This document shows, one piece after another, positions 11,085-23,484 of a stretch of DNA of 64,000 nt; within the stretch, counting starts at the first letter, position 1; the number at the start of each line of letters is the position of its first letter. Both the position numbers and the translations under genes were made by a program. This DNA comes from Epiperipatus broadwayi. Lineage: Eukaryota; Onychophora; Udeonychophora; Euonychophora; Peripatidae. The stretch lies in assembly GCA_028023455.1 (NCBI GenBank), contig JAQFVV010006208.1, positions 5,998,963 to 6,062,962 on the forward strand. The letters are read 5' to 3'. The notes beneath the pieces are model-generated. The model made no database searches, had not been told where the DNA came from, and saw only the letters and a program-made list of their open reading frames with translations.

Positions 11085-11400
11085 GTATATTACGTGCTTC
11101 TAGTCTTCTAATCTGGGGGTTGCGCCAAGTTCGAACCCAAAGATTTCTTTTCATATCTCATTCCGTCGATAGTTGAGCTATCCAGAACCATTTATTTCGT
11201 ATAAAAATGCCTCTGGCAGTGATTCCCATAAGTTTGGCACACCTATGCATATCACTTCTTCATATAAAAAGGCCTCTGGCGGTGATCCCTAAGTCTGGCA
11301 CATGCTATGCCCATCCACTTTCTTCGTACAAAAGTCCTGCGCATCGGCGATGTCCACGGCATGCCTATCTACTTCGTCTTTCATCCAGAAGCACGACCTT
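11085..11400 (-). repeat. tRNA-like remnant plus three diverged ~65-bp repeats
   Basis: On the minus strand, GGATAGCTCAACTATCG (A-box-like) and GGGTTCGAACTTGG (B-box) lie within 11095-11195. Next to it, 11187-11375 holds three imperfect direct repeats, each with TTCRTAYAAAA, then TCTGGCRGTGAT and a GGCA..CTATGC block. No coding claim is made for the open frames that cross it. Confidence 0.45.
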
Positions 11401-11679
11401 TCCTGTTATTTCTTGGCCATTATGTCAGCACAGCAAACTTCTTCGTATTATTATTTCTTTTGCTTCATGACCCAGTTTTAATGCTCTAATATTAAAATTG
11501 CGCTCTGCTTAAAATATATATAAATGCCAACTACTTCTATTTTTATTAATTAAATTTATTTCAGTCTTATACAATCCCACCATCGTAACTTATTTCTGTA
11601 TTTAAGAGTATCTATATGCCTTGGGGGAAAATAAAGCGTTCTTCTTACCAGCGCTAATTAAAAGAATTTTCATTAAGTA

Positions 11680-12867
11680 CACCTGGGTCTCTTTTTACGC
11701 AGACTTATTTAACACGATTTTGAAGTTACGCGATTCGTTTTTCACCGGAAGTCAAATTCCGATATTGCGCTATTTCTTTAAATAATAAATTTTGTGCACT
11801 TACGTTATATTGAAAGTAATAGCAAAATTATTGGAATTTGACTTTCAACTTAGTAATTTCAAAATTTTCAGTGCTTTATAATAGTAAGATTTTATGCAAT
11901 AATGAAATTAAAATCATGATTTCCACATTTTATGTATACACACATTAAATTTTACAAGATTATAATGTAAATTTGTTTAAACATTGTGCGTGTTAATTTT
12001 GCATTTTAAATCACATTCTGTTTTTGCTTTTTAAAAAGGAACGTTTAATCAATTATTAATCATTTAGTGTCCGCAAGTTTATTTTTAAAAGGTGAGTAAT
12101 AGCAGTGAAACGAAATTTGATTTTTAAACAGAATTGAAAATTAAAAAATTAAAGACAAAAATAAAAGTTTAGCTACAGAATAAAATGTAGAAAAAGATAA
12201 TGAAACAGAAGTGGAACCTGTTTTTTTCACTTCCAAAATGATTCGAGGGGGTCTTCAACTTTCTAATCAGTTGGCAAATTATTTTCTTACTAATAACACT
12301 AATTACGAACGTGCTCTTAAATTCCAACGAGAGCTAAATGGTTGTATGTCTGGATATCGCGAGCTTCATAAACAATTAATAAAATCATTGTCTCAAAGAT
12401 TAATTACTAATTATGTTGTCACTAGAAAACCATTAAAACAACAACATGAGAGTGAAGTTGGCGCTAGTTATAGTTCCTCTTGTGAAGAATCTTTACCAGT
12501 TTGCAAATGAACCTGTTTATCGGCAAATTCCGTTAATAATTAAAACGTGTATAAAAAAATGTAAATTACTGTACTGTAAATTATCCATAAAAATATATTA
12601 TTTTGAATAAAATTAAATATTACAGTTAAAAAAAGTTTGTCTTGTATCAATTTTTTTCAAATTTGAAATTTTTTATTAGTCATATTTTATTTCCTTATTT
12701 TTTTTTTTTTTTTCATGAATTTTAAAGTAATTTTACATTGGTGCTTTGCTTTTACGCGAATTTTGAAAAATCACAGACCGCATCTCCCCTTTTTCAATGT
12801 AAGTTACGTCTATTTTTGCGCGTGTTTTCTGAGGAACCTATCTATCGCGTAAAACGAGACCCAGGTG
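11680..12867 (+). mobile_element. Tigger/pogo-like DNA transposon, internally deleted
   Basis: The ends are inverted repeats beginning CACCTGGGTCTCKTTTTACGC (11680 inward and 12867 inward) flanked by a TA duplication (11678-11679, 12868-12869). TA targets and a C-starting end with TCTCGTTTTACGCG are typical of the Tigger/pogo branch of Tc1-mariner. The 1,188-bp length is too short for a full transposase. The only coding remnant is the frame at 12184-12510, consistent with a deletion derivative. Confidence 0.78.
12184..12510 (+). pseudogene. Probable C-terminal remnant of Tigger-type transposase
   Basis: Open frame of about 108 codons (Met-Ile-Arg core at about 12238) in the centre of the TA-flanked element. 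It contains LSNQLANYFLTNN, ERALKFQRELN, YRELHKQLIKSL and the ending QRLITNYVV. Helical segments of this kind and a Q..ITxYF-like end occur at the C-terminus of jerky/Tigger-type DDE proteins, so I infer a transposase tail whose DNA-binding and catalytic parts were deleted. A captured host fragment is the alternative. Its own AATAAA follows at 12607. The frame has no upstream ATG in a good context. Confidence 0.45.
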
Positions 12868-12869
12868 TA

Positions 12870-14258
<1,389 letters not shown>

Positions 14259-14309
14259 TAAGTCATTGTTATATATTGTGTGATGGTTTTATATGCATAT
14301 ATGTTTTAA

Positions 14310-14510
14310 AAACCATTCAACACTTAGACAATTCCAATATCAATCACAATCAACAATTTCAAACTGTTGTCAAGGCAACTAAATACAAGTATAGTAAATA
14401 TATTTTTAACTACATGTAATTAGAGGGGTTTGAACCCAGACTTTCAAGCTTCTGTTAGTCATCCGCTCCATCCTATACCCATGACCCAAACACATGTATG
14501 TATGCTAAGT
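14310..14510. repeat. Family D fragment followed by tRNA-like part of family B
   Basis: 14310-14395 has CAACACTTAGACAATTCCAAT and CTGTTGTCAAGGCAAC, shared with 30895-30980 and 33327-33375. 14420-14510 is the B-box end of family B on the minus strand (GGGTTCAAACCCC), without its hammerhead. Confidence 0.5.
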
Positions 14511-14890
14511 ACTTTGTCTGATTGTTTTTGCAAGTAATGCTTCAGAGCTTCCTGAAATGTTGTTGCAAGAATTAATCAGATGAAAGTAAGAAAGCAGATT
14601 AAAGGTTAATGCTAAAAAGATTAAAGCAATAATTATTGAAATATCTTAGAAGAAAATGAAGATTGTTATTCATGAATTAACAATTACAAATCCCTTTTAT
14701 AGATATATTTTAATGCAGATGAAATACAGTGGATAAAATTAATCATAAATTAAACTTGAGTGGAATGTTTTTGGTGGAAATAATATTTAACGGAAAGATC
14801 CCTGTGTATTGGAAAAGGAAGATTTGCAATGGGTATTTTTCCAGCTCTTGCAAATGGATCTTAACAGAAGTGATATATGAATCATCATTA

Positions 14891-15200
14891 TTATAAACCA
14901 TTATCAATCCACTGCAGGATGAAGGTCTCTCCAAGTTCAATCCATTTTCTCCAATCTTTAGCTTCTCTTCTCCACATCACCCCTGCACACTTTCTTATTT
15001 CATCCATCCATCTCACATGTGGTCTCTTTCTGGGTCTTTTAAAATTTCTTGGAATCCAGTTTAAGATTTTAATTGTCCATCTATTATCATCTCTTCTAGA
15101 AATATGTCCAGCCCAACTCCCCTTCAGTCTTTTAATTTTTTTCAATGAGGTCAGTAATACCTATTTGTTCTCTTACCCATATATTGCATTATTATGATAT
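14891..15200 (-). pseudogene. Non-LTR retrotransposon 3' coding end
   Basis: Minus-strand frame of 84 residues with WAGHISRRDDNRWTIKILNW, then PRKRPHVRWMDEIRK, CAGVMWRREA and the ending LGETFILQW. This is the well-known C-terminal motif after the RT of RTE/Jockey-like LINEs (WAGHxARRxDNRW...W). Further 5', EQIGITDLIEK is in another frame, so there is one frameshift. It is a head-to-head neighbour of the copy at 15220-15530. Confidence 0.75.
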
Positions 15201-15219
15201 ATTGAATGAAGTGATATAT

Positions 15220-15530
15220 GTTAGGAAGTAACAAGAAGAGATTGAAAATGAAATGTAGTTGTTTTAGCAAACAAATAGATATCACTGACATTGAAAAAAA
15301 ATAAGAGATGGAAATGAAATTGATGAACATATTGCTAGAAGAGATAATAAATAAGTAAATGAAATCTTGAACTGGACTCCAGGATATTGTAAAAGATCTA
15401 GAATGAATGGATGAATAAAGAAGTTAATTGGCGTTGTGCGAGAAGGGACCCCATGGACAAGAGAAATGGAATTCAACTTGGAAAGAGATCATTCTGTCGT
15501 GGATCGATAATCACTGAAAATAATGATAAT
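15220..15530 (+). pseudogene. Second decayed LINE 3' end, inverted relative to the first
   Basis: Plus-strand frames give HIARRDNK then VNEILNWTPGYCKRSR, the same motif as the minus-strand copy at 14.9-15.2 kb but more decayed (stops and frameshifts). The two form an inverted pair. Confidence 0.6.
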
Positions 15531-15609
15531 TAATAACTTTTTTAATTTTGATATTTATTTAAATCATGTCCAAATAAGTAATGCATTTTAAAATATCAAA
15601 CAGTAAAAC

Positions 15610-15735
15610 ATTAAACATCACATGATCAACATTCTTTCTGCTTACACAAGCTGTTTACCCAGAAACTAAACTCTCCATATAGTAGTGCCACTCAGTGCAA
15701 GCTAGAGTAATCAATGAATGCATAAACCTTCTTTC
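15610..15735 (-). repeat. Family A fragment without hammerhead core
   Basis: Contains CATCACATGATCAAC, ACTCTCCATATAGTAGTGCC and GCAAGCTAGAGTAATCAATG, the 3' part of the family A unit in minus sense. It lies downstream of the PLE fragment at 16.5-17.1 kb in the same orientation. Confidence 0.6.
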
Positions 15736-15739
15736 ATCC

Positions 15740-16480
15740 ATTGACAAAGATTATGTTGTGAAAATGGGATGGAGCAGAATATGGGAAAATTTAGAGTGGG
15801 GAATGGAAAATAAAGTGGCTAACAGGTTTATCAGGGCATAATTGCTGAGATATTCTTGACTTCGTTTAAGGAGAAGCCACAATACATCAAATCACATCAT
15901 CTCTGTTTAATATCAAATATTTCTTTTATCAATAGAGCAAAGAACATATTATTTTTAAATGATTTATAAAACTTATGTTTTCCTATTATGCCGGAAGCAA
16001 TGTCAGCAAATGTTTAAAAATAAACATTATACAGTATATATATTCAAAGATTTTATTTTTTATCAGTGTATCTTTCTTCTTAATTCAAATCATATTATAA
16101 CCAATCACCAGTAGAAAGGTTCAATATATTGATAATTATTTTTTCAAAAGCTATCATAATAACTGAAAACTAATCTTCATCTTTTATTTTTTTTACAAAT
16201 TTTCCAATTTTAATAATACTCTTTAGCCAGTCTTGAAACAGAATTAACATCTTATGCTCTCATTTATTATTTCAAATATATCATTATTTAGTAAATATTT
16301 ATGAAAGTGTTTCAAACATATATTCAGAAAAGATATTATAATTTTAAATTATTTAATATTTTCTAAACATGCTTTCAACAATTCTTGTCATATTCATAGC
16401 CCTTGAATTTCTCTGTTGGAATCAATATAATATTTAAGTATAGCATGCCTTACGCAAATTTTATTCAAATATTCCATTTA
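15740..16480. other. Intron, nothing recognised
   Basis: AT-rich sequence without recognisable family or frame. It may include decayed PLE noncoding DNA. Confidence 0.35.
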
Positions 16481-17065
16481 CCCAGGAGTCCTTTATTTAC
16501 TGCATAGGGATCTTTTGTAATGATCCAGACCTCTTTAACCCCAAGCTTTCTATATTCTCTTACAACACAAACTATTTTCGCAGCTATTATGTCAAAAGTA
16601 TGTCCCAATTCATGTTCACATTCTAAAAATATTAATCTATACTCATTGTTCTTGGTTATATAGATATCTATGCTGAACTATCTTTATTGGACACATTTAC
16701 CCCAACAATTCCCTGTAATATATGGCCTTACACAAGTGATCACTGTATGCAATCTTATTAACTATTTGTTGGATGAGCTCAGCAGGTAATGTATCTCTAG
16801 CATTATTTAACAACTTATTTAAAAAGGGTGGGGTTTTAAACTTACGTTGAATGTGTCAGTACATATTTCTTTCAATCTTTGAGATACTCTGGGAATGTAT
16901 GGAAGGCTGATCCATTTTTTTGGATTCAGTTTGTCAAGATAGTGGATTATTTATTTGATTATAAAATCTTTCAATAGTTCTAACCAATTTATTATGATTA
17001 TATCTTAATGTTAAAAGATCTTTCAGTATACATATCAATATTATTTTTACAGTTGAATTCAGATT
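16480..17065 (-). pseudogene. Penelope-like element 3' end with GIY-YIG endonuclease remnants
   Basis: Minus-strand frames give NKLLNNARDTLPAELIQQIV (connector), a decayed GIY-YIG start (CKAIYYRELLG), and HELGHTFDIIAAKIV then EYRKLGVKEVWII (the C-terminal endonuclease segment GHxFD...KI...R..KEA.II). The same blocks in the same order occur at 60.5-61.2 kb. Stops and frameshifts make it nonfunctional. Confidence 0.7.
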
Positions 17066-17600
17066 TATATACAATTAAACTTGAATGGAATATTTTGGTA
17101 GAAATAATTTAATAATAAAAGAAATATGCTTATACGCTTGAAAAGGAAAAGTTTTTAATAGATGTATTTTACTTTTGAATTTGAGATTTGGGCACCTGAC
17201 ACAAGAGCTGAATAAAGATTTCAGATCACGCAATAAAATATGGAGAGGTGTATGTGGGTAGTAACAGGAAAATATTGAAAGCTTAATATTTGAATAAAAG
17301 AATAACAATATAACTGGAATTGAAAGAATCAGATATGAAAATGAAACTAGGCTGCATGTATCGCTAGAAGCGATGATAATAAATGGGCAGGTGAAGTCTT
17401 AAACTGGACTCTAAGAAATTATAAAAGACCTAGAAAGAAACCACATGTGAGGTAGATAGATAAAATAAGATAAGGTTTTTAGTGTGATGTGGATAAAATA
17501 AGTTAAATTGATGAAACTGGAATTCAAGTGGAGATAATTACTGAAAAATGATGATGATAAATACCTGCAATACTTGACAGAATTAGATATAGTTTCAATT
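17066..17600 (+). pseudogene. Decayed LINE 3' end (third copy)
   Basis: 17330-17560 reads, through several frame changes, NKWAGEVLNWTLRNYKRPRK and KPHVR, matching the 14.9-kb copy. 17066-17310 resembles 14740-14890 (AAACTTGARTGGAAT, then GGAAAAGG), so both belong to one element type. Confidence 0.55.
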
Positions 17601-18171
17601 TTTTTCAAAAATTGCCAATTGATCTTTCAGCATTTTTATGACTTACTCATTTCTGGGATTAAAATAATATTTTAATGATGGAACAATCCCTCTTATCATG
17701 CACTTTAAGAATCGCCTTGCACTTGCCTGTGAGCATCGACTTTAAAACCATAAGTCTATGCTTATTTATATACAAACCCGTCTTTGCTCACCATGCTGAA
17801 ATGAGAGCTTGAATCTATTATGTGCCTGAGTTATGTATTATTAATTTTAATTGGATAAATCTATTTGATCTATAGCAAGAGAGAGATATAATCCCATTTT
17901 TAACTACCTGTGATGAAATATATAGTAATTTTGAATTTACTTGTAATAAATATTCTGGTATTTATATAGCATCCTACATATGTTATACAAAGAAGCAATT
18001 TCTCTGGTCTTGCAAGGAGATTCTTAAAGCACATGAACAGAGAGCATTGTTCCTTCATTATAATATTACATTCATAAGATGCATTATATAAATAACAGAA
18101 TATTTATTAAAATAATATTTAAGATACAGGCTATATATATACCTGTACAACCAATGTAATATATAGGGCAT

Positions 18172-18500
18172 TTTGAGCTCAAACTTTCACACGACCCTCA
18201 ACTCTCCATGCTATCTCATACTACTGCCACACTTGTCCACATATATGTCTAAAAGATAAATAATCACCAATATCCATATGTCGTGCTAAACTAGCACTCG
18301 TCAGTTGGTCCAGATTATCATCTCTACACATATATGCAATAAGTGCTCAGATTTATAATAAGATAGCCAATCTTCGTTCTTTAATGGACAGACTTCAATC
18401 CACTCCACCCTCCAACTCTTCAGCCATCCATCCTATTGAAAATCTGATGATGGAATGCTCAAAACCCACACTGATGCTGACATTCATATTAATAATTAAA
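18172..18500 (-). repeat. Family B repeat with near-intact hammerhead
   Basis: At about 18252-18313 the minus strand has core CUGACGA, stem II GUGCUA/UAGCAC and stem I ACCAA/UUGGU plus AAUC/GAUU. The GAA box reads GAC, so it is probably impaired. The tail with CTTTAATGGACA and GATGATGGAATGC is conserved. Confidence 0.65.
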
Positions 18501-18619
18501 ATTTCAGTTTTGATTTTTTTGAGTGCTGGTGGAGAATATGATTCAAATTAGAAATGAACCTCACTTTTCTATTCCTGGTAGTCTTTTTCTTCAGCCACAT
18601 AAATTAGTTTACTTTTTGA

Positions 18620-18870
18620 ATGATTATATATATATATGATCACTAGATGGAGCTTACCAATAGCTCTAAACAAGCTTTGTTTTTTATAAGTGCCGAAAGA
18701 GATAGAATTTAAAATCTCTATTGTTATCCCCACCTCCATACCAGTGGGTTTCAAGCTTATGGCTCACATCAGTGGAGGGCTGGGAGACTAGAAACTAGAT
18801 CTAAAATGCCAACTCAAAAGTCAGTACTTATAAAACACGTTTCTATCAATTTGAAAGCATGAACTTATCA
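18620..18870 (-). repeat. Family C repeat with variant hammerhead
   Basis: 18733-18778 on the minus strand: stem I CCUCCA/UGGAGG (six perfect pairs), stem II GAGC/GCUU, GAA, stem III ACC-CACU-GGU with a real loop and cleavage A. The core reads CUGAUGU, with A9 lost. Structurally the best-paired stem III here, but the core mutation argues against activity. Confidence 0.6.
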
Positions 18871-19004
18871 GACACGTAAATGTCTTCAAATCCAGCTTGA
18901 CAAACTAGATAGCTATATGGGTCTGAATTCAGCTCAGTTTCACCATATAGTAATAGCCTCTGTAATATATAGCATTGCAAAAACCTTCAAAGGTACACTT
19001 ATAA

Positions 19005-19255
19005 TAATTAAAACAAGTTATAAATTTCATAACTTGTTTTTAAGCTTGCATTTTATGATCACTAGTTGGAGCTTACCAATAGCTCTAAACAAGCTGGTTT
19101 GGAGGTGGGGATAATGATAAAGATTTTAAATTGCATCTCTTTCTGCACTTATAAAAACAAACCTTGTTTAGAGCTATTGGTAAGCTCGATCTAGTGATAA
19201 TAAAATGCAACCTTAAAAAAAGTTACGAAATTTATAACTTGTTTTAATTATTTAT
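19005..19255. repeat. Family C-related foldback
   Basis: Arms 19005-19093 and 19166-19252 are inverted copies (AAAACAAGTTATAAATTTC, then GCTTACCAATAGCTCTAAACAAGC). The 72-bp loop contains GGTTTGGAGGTGGGGATAA, a leftover of the hammerhead 3' side. Confidence 0.65.
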
Positions 19256-19937
19256 ATATATATATGAATGTACTATTTGACTCTTCTATTTAAATTTCTT
19301 TTAGTTTCATTGCAAATCTTGAATATATATATAATTTTATACATTATATAAATATTTTTTGCATAGAATTAAACTTTTGAAATATTTAATCCTTAAATGT
19401 ATTTTTAATGAACAAATGTTAGAACAACAATATTTTAAAATTGTTAAAAGTACTATGGTAAATGATTAATACTGGACTTTTGGTTTATCACGTGGTCTGC
19501 ACTACTTAAGTCATGCCTTTTATTTTCTGTTATATATCATTTGTCCACTCCAAAAGTGTCTACATTTTTAGGATCAAAGTATGACCCTATATTTTTTCAT
19601 AATTCAAAACGCAGAGCCAAAAAAGTTCTACGATGTTGTTGCTTATGTTTTTGGATCTTAGGAAATATATAGTCAATTTTTTATCCCATGAATATAAAAA
19701 ATATAGTTTGCAGTCAATAGGATAATAGGAAATGAAAAATAAAATGTTTATGATTTCATAACAGCATTGACTCAGCGATATAATTAAGTATGATTTAGAG
19801 TTTTAAACCTTTTTTACCCCCATGACTCCCCTTTGGAGCCCAGTTTTTTTTAAGGACTTCTAACACAAAAGTAAAATTATAATTTTATAATCTTGTTTAT
19901 TGTTAACAAATTTATAAAGTCTATTTTAATCAAAGGG

Positions 19938-20335
19938 GATTTGAACACAGACTTTCAAGTCCACTATTTTATATAAGCGATACATATGACCACAGACACG
20001 TGAAAAAATAGATGATCTCCACTATACGTATTTTGTGCTGAACCAGCCCTCATCACTTGGTCTGAGTCATCATCTTCCACACACATATATGTAATCAGTA
20101 CTCAGTTTATATTAAGATAGAAAATCTACAAACTTTAATGGACAGGCTTCAATTGTTTTCAACTCTTCGGCTATCCATATAATTGAAAATCTGATAATGA
20201 AATGCTCAAAAACCTTGTTGGTGCCGTTATTAATGATATACCCATGTTAACGCCAAGTCAGTCTGATCCCTCATATACAGGACCTTAACATGTCCATTTA
20301 AATATGCAGAAAAGGGAGGGGCAGAATACAGACTG
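19938..20335 (-). repeat. Family B repeat, hammerhead decayed
   Basis: Family B copy with GGGGATTTGAACACAG (B-box side) at the left. The core reads GUGAUGA and the GAA box AAA, so it is inactive. The unique tail is conserved. Confidence 0.6.
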
Positions 20336-20929
20336 AATATGTAATATTTAAAGTACAAGTGTAATGCATATACACAAGCCAGACTTGTTTATTATATTTT
20401 TTAAACAAACATACATAGTATACAGTATTAGAAAGAGTTACTATGCGTTACAAATCATTTTGCTCAAATACGATTTTAAAGTTGGAAAAACACAGATCTT
20501 TTTAAGAACAAACATAAATATAATACAATTTTTAACGTAAATCTTGCAATTTATGAGATTTAGTAAGGTCTTCTGTCTTAGGTTAAATTGATGCCAACAT
20601 TAATATGAGATCACCCCTGTTCACAGTATCCAAACAATTACTCTATTTGGGTAAAATAGAAGAACTTTACTAAAACGTCATTCAACCAAATACGATACTG
20701 GGAATAGAATAACAAATAATTGAGTTTATTCACAAACTTTTGGGCATTGGTCTGCAATTTTAGAATTGATTCAGAAACTAGATTTTTTTAAAACATGAAT
20801 TGAACTGAACTAACTATCCATTTTATAGTTCAATGACATTCTCTTGGAATTTAATATTCACATTGGAAGCATCCATTTCAAATGTATCTGCAATATTATG
20901 CCAAACTATTGCAAACTTGACTGTTATTA

Positions 20930-21330
20930 AAACAGGCAAAGCTCTCCATACAGTAGTGCCACTCAGTACAAGCCAGAGTAATCAATGGATGCCAGAAGGC
21001 TTGTCCATAAAATACCTATCTAGTGCCTACTCATTCAATATCCCCAGACTAGTTTCTAGCTTGTGGCTTTCATCAGTGAGGATCTTTGGATTTGAGAGCA
21101 CTGCACCTAGATCTTAGGATCTAATGCAACTCTCCAGCTGCCACTTTTTATCTCTACTTAACTACAAAACTATGAGAATAAAATTGAAAACAGAATAATA
21201 TTTTCAATCTAAGCTCATTAGCTTATATAGTCATATATATCTGAACTCAGTTCAATACCCATATATTTTGGTATCTTTGGTTCTTTAATAACCATAGCCA
21301 CCATTATCCTATTAGGCAGGATTCGTATTA
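20930..21330 (-). repeat. Family A repeat, nearly full unit with intact hammerhead core
   Basis: Minus-sense copy from AACAGGCAAAGCTCTCC to ATCCTATTAGGCAGGATT. An inverted partial copy follows at 21375-21515 (CCATTGATTACTCTGGC to TTTAGTGGTTTAAAAT). Confidence 0.7.
21042..21083 (-). ncRNA. Hammerhead ribozyme motif, type I (family A)
   Basis: Minus strand: stem I CCUCA/UGGGG; core CUGAUGA; stem II AAGC/GCUA with loop CACAA (basal A-A mismatch, three good pairs); GAA; stem III ACUAGU; cleavage C. All core nucleotides intact. The weakened stem II lowers the expected activity. Confidence 0.75.
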
Positions 21331-21539
21331 AACCACTAAGCATCATATGATCACGATTTCTTATGCTTACTCATAACTGTTATTAAAATCCATTGATTAC
21401 TCTGGCTGGCACTGAGTGTCACTACTGTATGAATAGTTTTGCCTGTTTTAATAAGTTATGAGCAAGTATAAGAAATGGTGATAATGTCATGTTTAGTGGT
21501 TTAAAATTGACGGTCCATCTTATTGTATAATTTTTAAAA

Positions 21540-22690
21540 ATGTTCGACATATTCCTGCCTTTTCAAATTCAAGAGATAGAAATTGACAAATTTCATGATA
21601 TGCAATGTTCTTTCAAAAAATTCTGAGTTTACTCAGAAAAGCTTGGCCATTTTCTTTTGCTGATATGAGATTATTGTTTCTTCCCTCTTAAAAATATACA
21701 ACAAATACAATATTTTATATTTGAAGTTGATAATTTGACTTTGAAAATCCTTCTATTTAATAAACAAACCTACTATCCCAAAAGATAACAAAATGTTCAA
21801 GATAACCATCTCACTTTTGAATGTAGAAGTAAATGTCTAAAATTCTCATCATTGTCTTCATAAAATTTTGAAATAATAGTCGTAAAAGGCATTTGATTTA
21901 ACTTTATTAACAGTTTTTACTACAATGAACAGTGCAATATGCAAATGGTCTCTGTGAATTACATTGGGAATGCAGAAAACTAGGTAATATTTTATTGAAA
22001 TATGCAATAAATCCTTTATATTTGCATGACATGGCTTCAGGACTATCTGTAGAACAGGTAGTTATATTTTCTAATGGAACATTTTTTCTCTTTGAAATAT
22101 TTATTTACATCTTCAAAAATAGATTCTTCTGTATTGTCCACAGCATGTCAGTGAGAAAAAAGCATTTCTTTGATGAGCTAATTATCTTCCATAAATCAAA
22201 CATATCCCAAGAGAAATGTCTCATCACCCTTCAAAGTTGATTTGTCTGTTTGTAAAGCAAACTTTTTTTACTTTCAATTCACAACTAATTGCTTTTTTAC
22301 ATTAGTTGTCATTTTGTCAATTTACCTTAATACTGAGAAATTACTTAAATGGTTATATTGAGTTGTTGCATCTGCATTTACGTCCATAGCAGTTGATAAT
22401 AGAACAGAAATTGTTGAAATAATCAATCTTTCTCCAATGAAGTAAGGTGTACCTGCTTTAGCAATTAATTTTGATATCTTGTACGGCACCAATAAATCTT
22501 TAACCAATTTAGCAGATTTTTCAATAAACAACTGCTTTATTATTGGAGTCTTAGGAAAATCACAACATTTTTTCAAATAATACAGTGGTTTGTCCTTCTT
22601 ATCAATGTATTTTACTATTAAATGATTTTGGAACTTCGATGATTGCATGCTGTCATTTGCCAATGTATATTTACATATTTAATATAATGG
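21540..22690 (-). pseudogene. Decayed hAT (Buster/ZBED5-like) transposase gene
   Basis: A 113-residue intact stretch (22322-22663) has SSKFQNHLIVKY, KDKPLYYLKKC and KISKLIAKAGTPYFIGERLI, typical of the region after the BED finger in ZBED5/SCAND3-like hAT proteins. Further 3' on the minus strand, in broken frames, come EDVNKYFKEKKCS and YEDNDENFRHLLLHSKVRWL (the LLLHTEVRWLS signature). The order and spacing fit one transposase gene with many stops. No terminal repeats were located. Confidence 0.7.
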
Positions 22691-22789
22691 AGTTTGTGGA
22701 TTTTGTAATCAGGGACATTGCATGAATGAAGAGCATCTTTGTACAAGATAAACTCCAATCCTATGAAATAAAACTACCAAAACATGATC

Positions 22790-22925
22790 CAAAGCTCCTC
22801 ATTGATGAAAGCCACAAGCAAGAAATTAGTCTGGGGATATTGGATGAGTAGGTAATATATGGGTATTTTGCGCACAAACCTTCCTGCATCCATTGATTAG
22901 GGTGGCACTACACCATGTCCCAAAT
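22790..22925 (+). repeat. Family A fragment with inactivated hammerhead
   Basis: Plus-sense copy. The core is UUGAUGA (C3 to U), stem II AGC/GCA is broken and stem III is AUUAGU, while GAAA and CUGGGG persist. Confidence 0.6.
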
Positions 22926-23202
22926 CTAGGAACTCAAACACAAGTTTATGATTATTTTTTCCAATAATTGGCCCATATCTAGTATTTGGTTGGTTAATGG
23001 ATATCCAGTTAGGGCTAGCTAGATATTAAACATTTCAGAATAATCTGGGTTAGTTGTCTTAGTGTTGGTACATTATTTAATATCAAAAATAATTGTAATA
23101 TAATGTTGACTTCACCACTGGTGAGAGGGGCATACTATTGTAGGTGCTGAGTCCATCGTTTTTGTCATTAAACCAATTAATTTTTTTTTTCATTTGTTTT
23201 AG

Positions 23203-23326
23203 AAATCGCAATACTGTCCAGAAGTGTCTTGAGCACAGATGGCTGGCTCAGGATGCTAGAACCATGAAATCTATCAAACTGAGCACTGACAAACATAAGA
23301 AATTCCTGGCGAGGAGAAAATGGCAG
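23203..23326 (+). CDS. Mlck: MLCK exon: end of kinase and first half of calmodulin-binding segment
   Basis: Encodes the last kinase helix (TVQKCLEHRWLAQD), the regulatory linker (TMKSIKLSTDKHKKFL) and the first part of the autoinhibitory/calmodulin-binding helix, ARRKWQ. The exon has a polypyrimidine-rich acceptor and donor CAG|GTAATT. The following intron is phase 0, unlike the four upstream introns. The basic ARRKWQ segment, joined to KTGNAIRALGRM in the next exon, is nearly the same as the classical MLCK calmodulin-binding peptide, which is the main evidence for MLCK rather than twitchin or projectin. Confidence 0.95.
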
Positions 23327-23402
23327 GTAATTAAAAAGCACTCATTTGCAATAATTATTTTTCAATAAATGTATAAATTATTAATCATTTTTTATTAGAT
23401 AA

Positions 23403-23482
23403 GAAATTTTGGTACTTGTGACTTTTGACCCAGCGCCTCTGGTGGCCACCTGGGTCAAAAGTCACAAATACCGAAATTTTTA
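23403..23482. repeat. Short strong hairpin just downstream of the calmodulin exon
   Basis: Arms of about 31 bp (GAAATTTTGGTACTTGTGAC continuing to GACCCAG, and its inverted copy) flank GCGCCTCTGGTGGCCA. It begins about 75 bp after the exon's splice donor. A small foldback element is likely. Confidence 0.65.
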
Positions 23483-23484
23483 AT

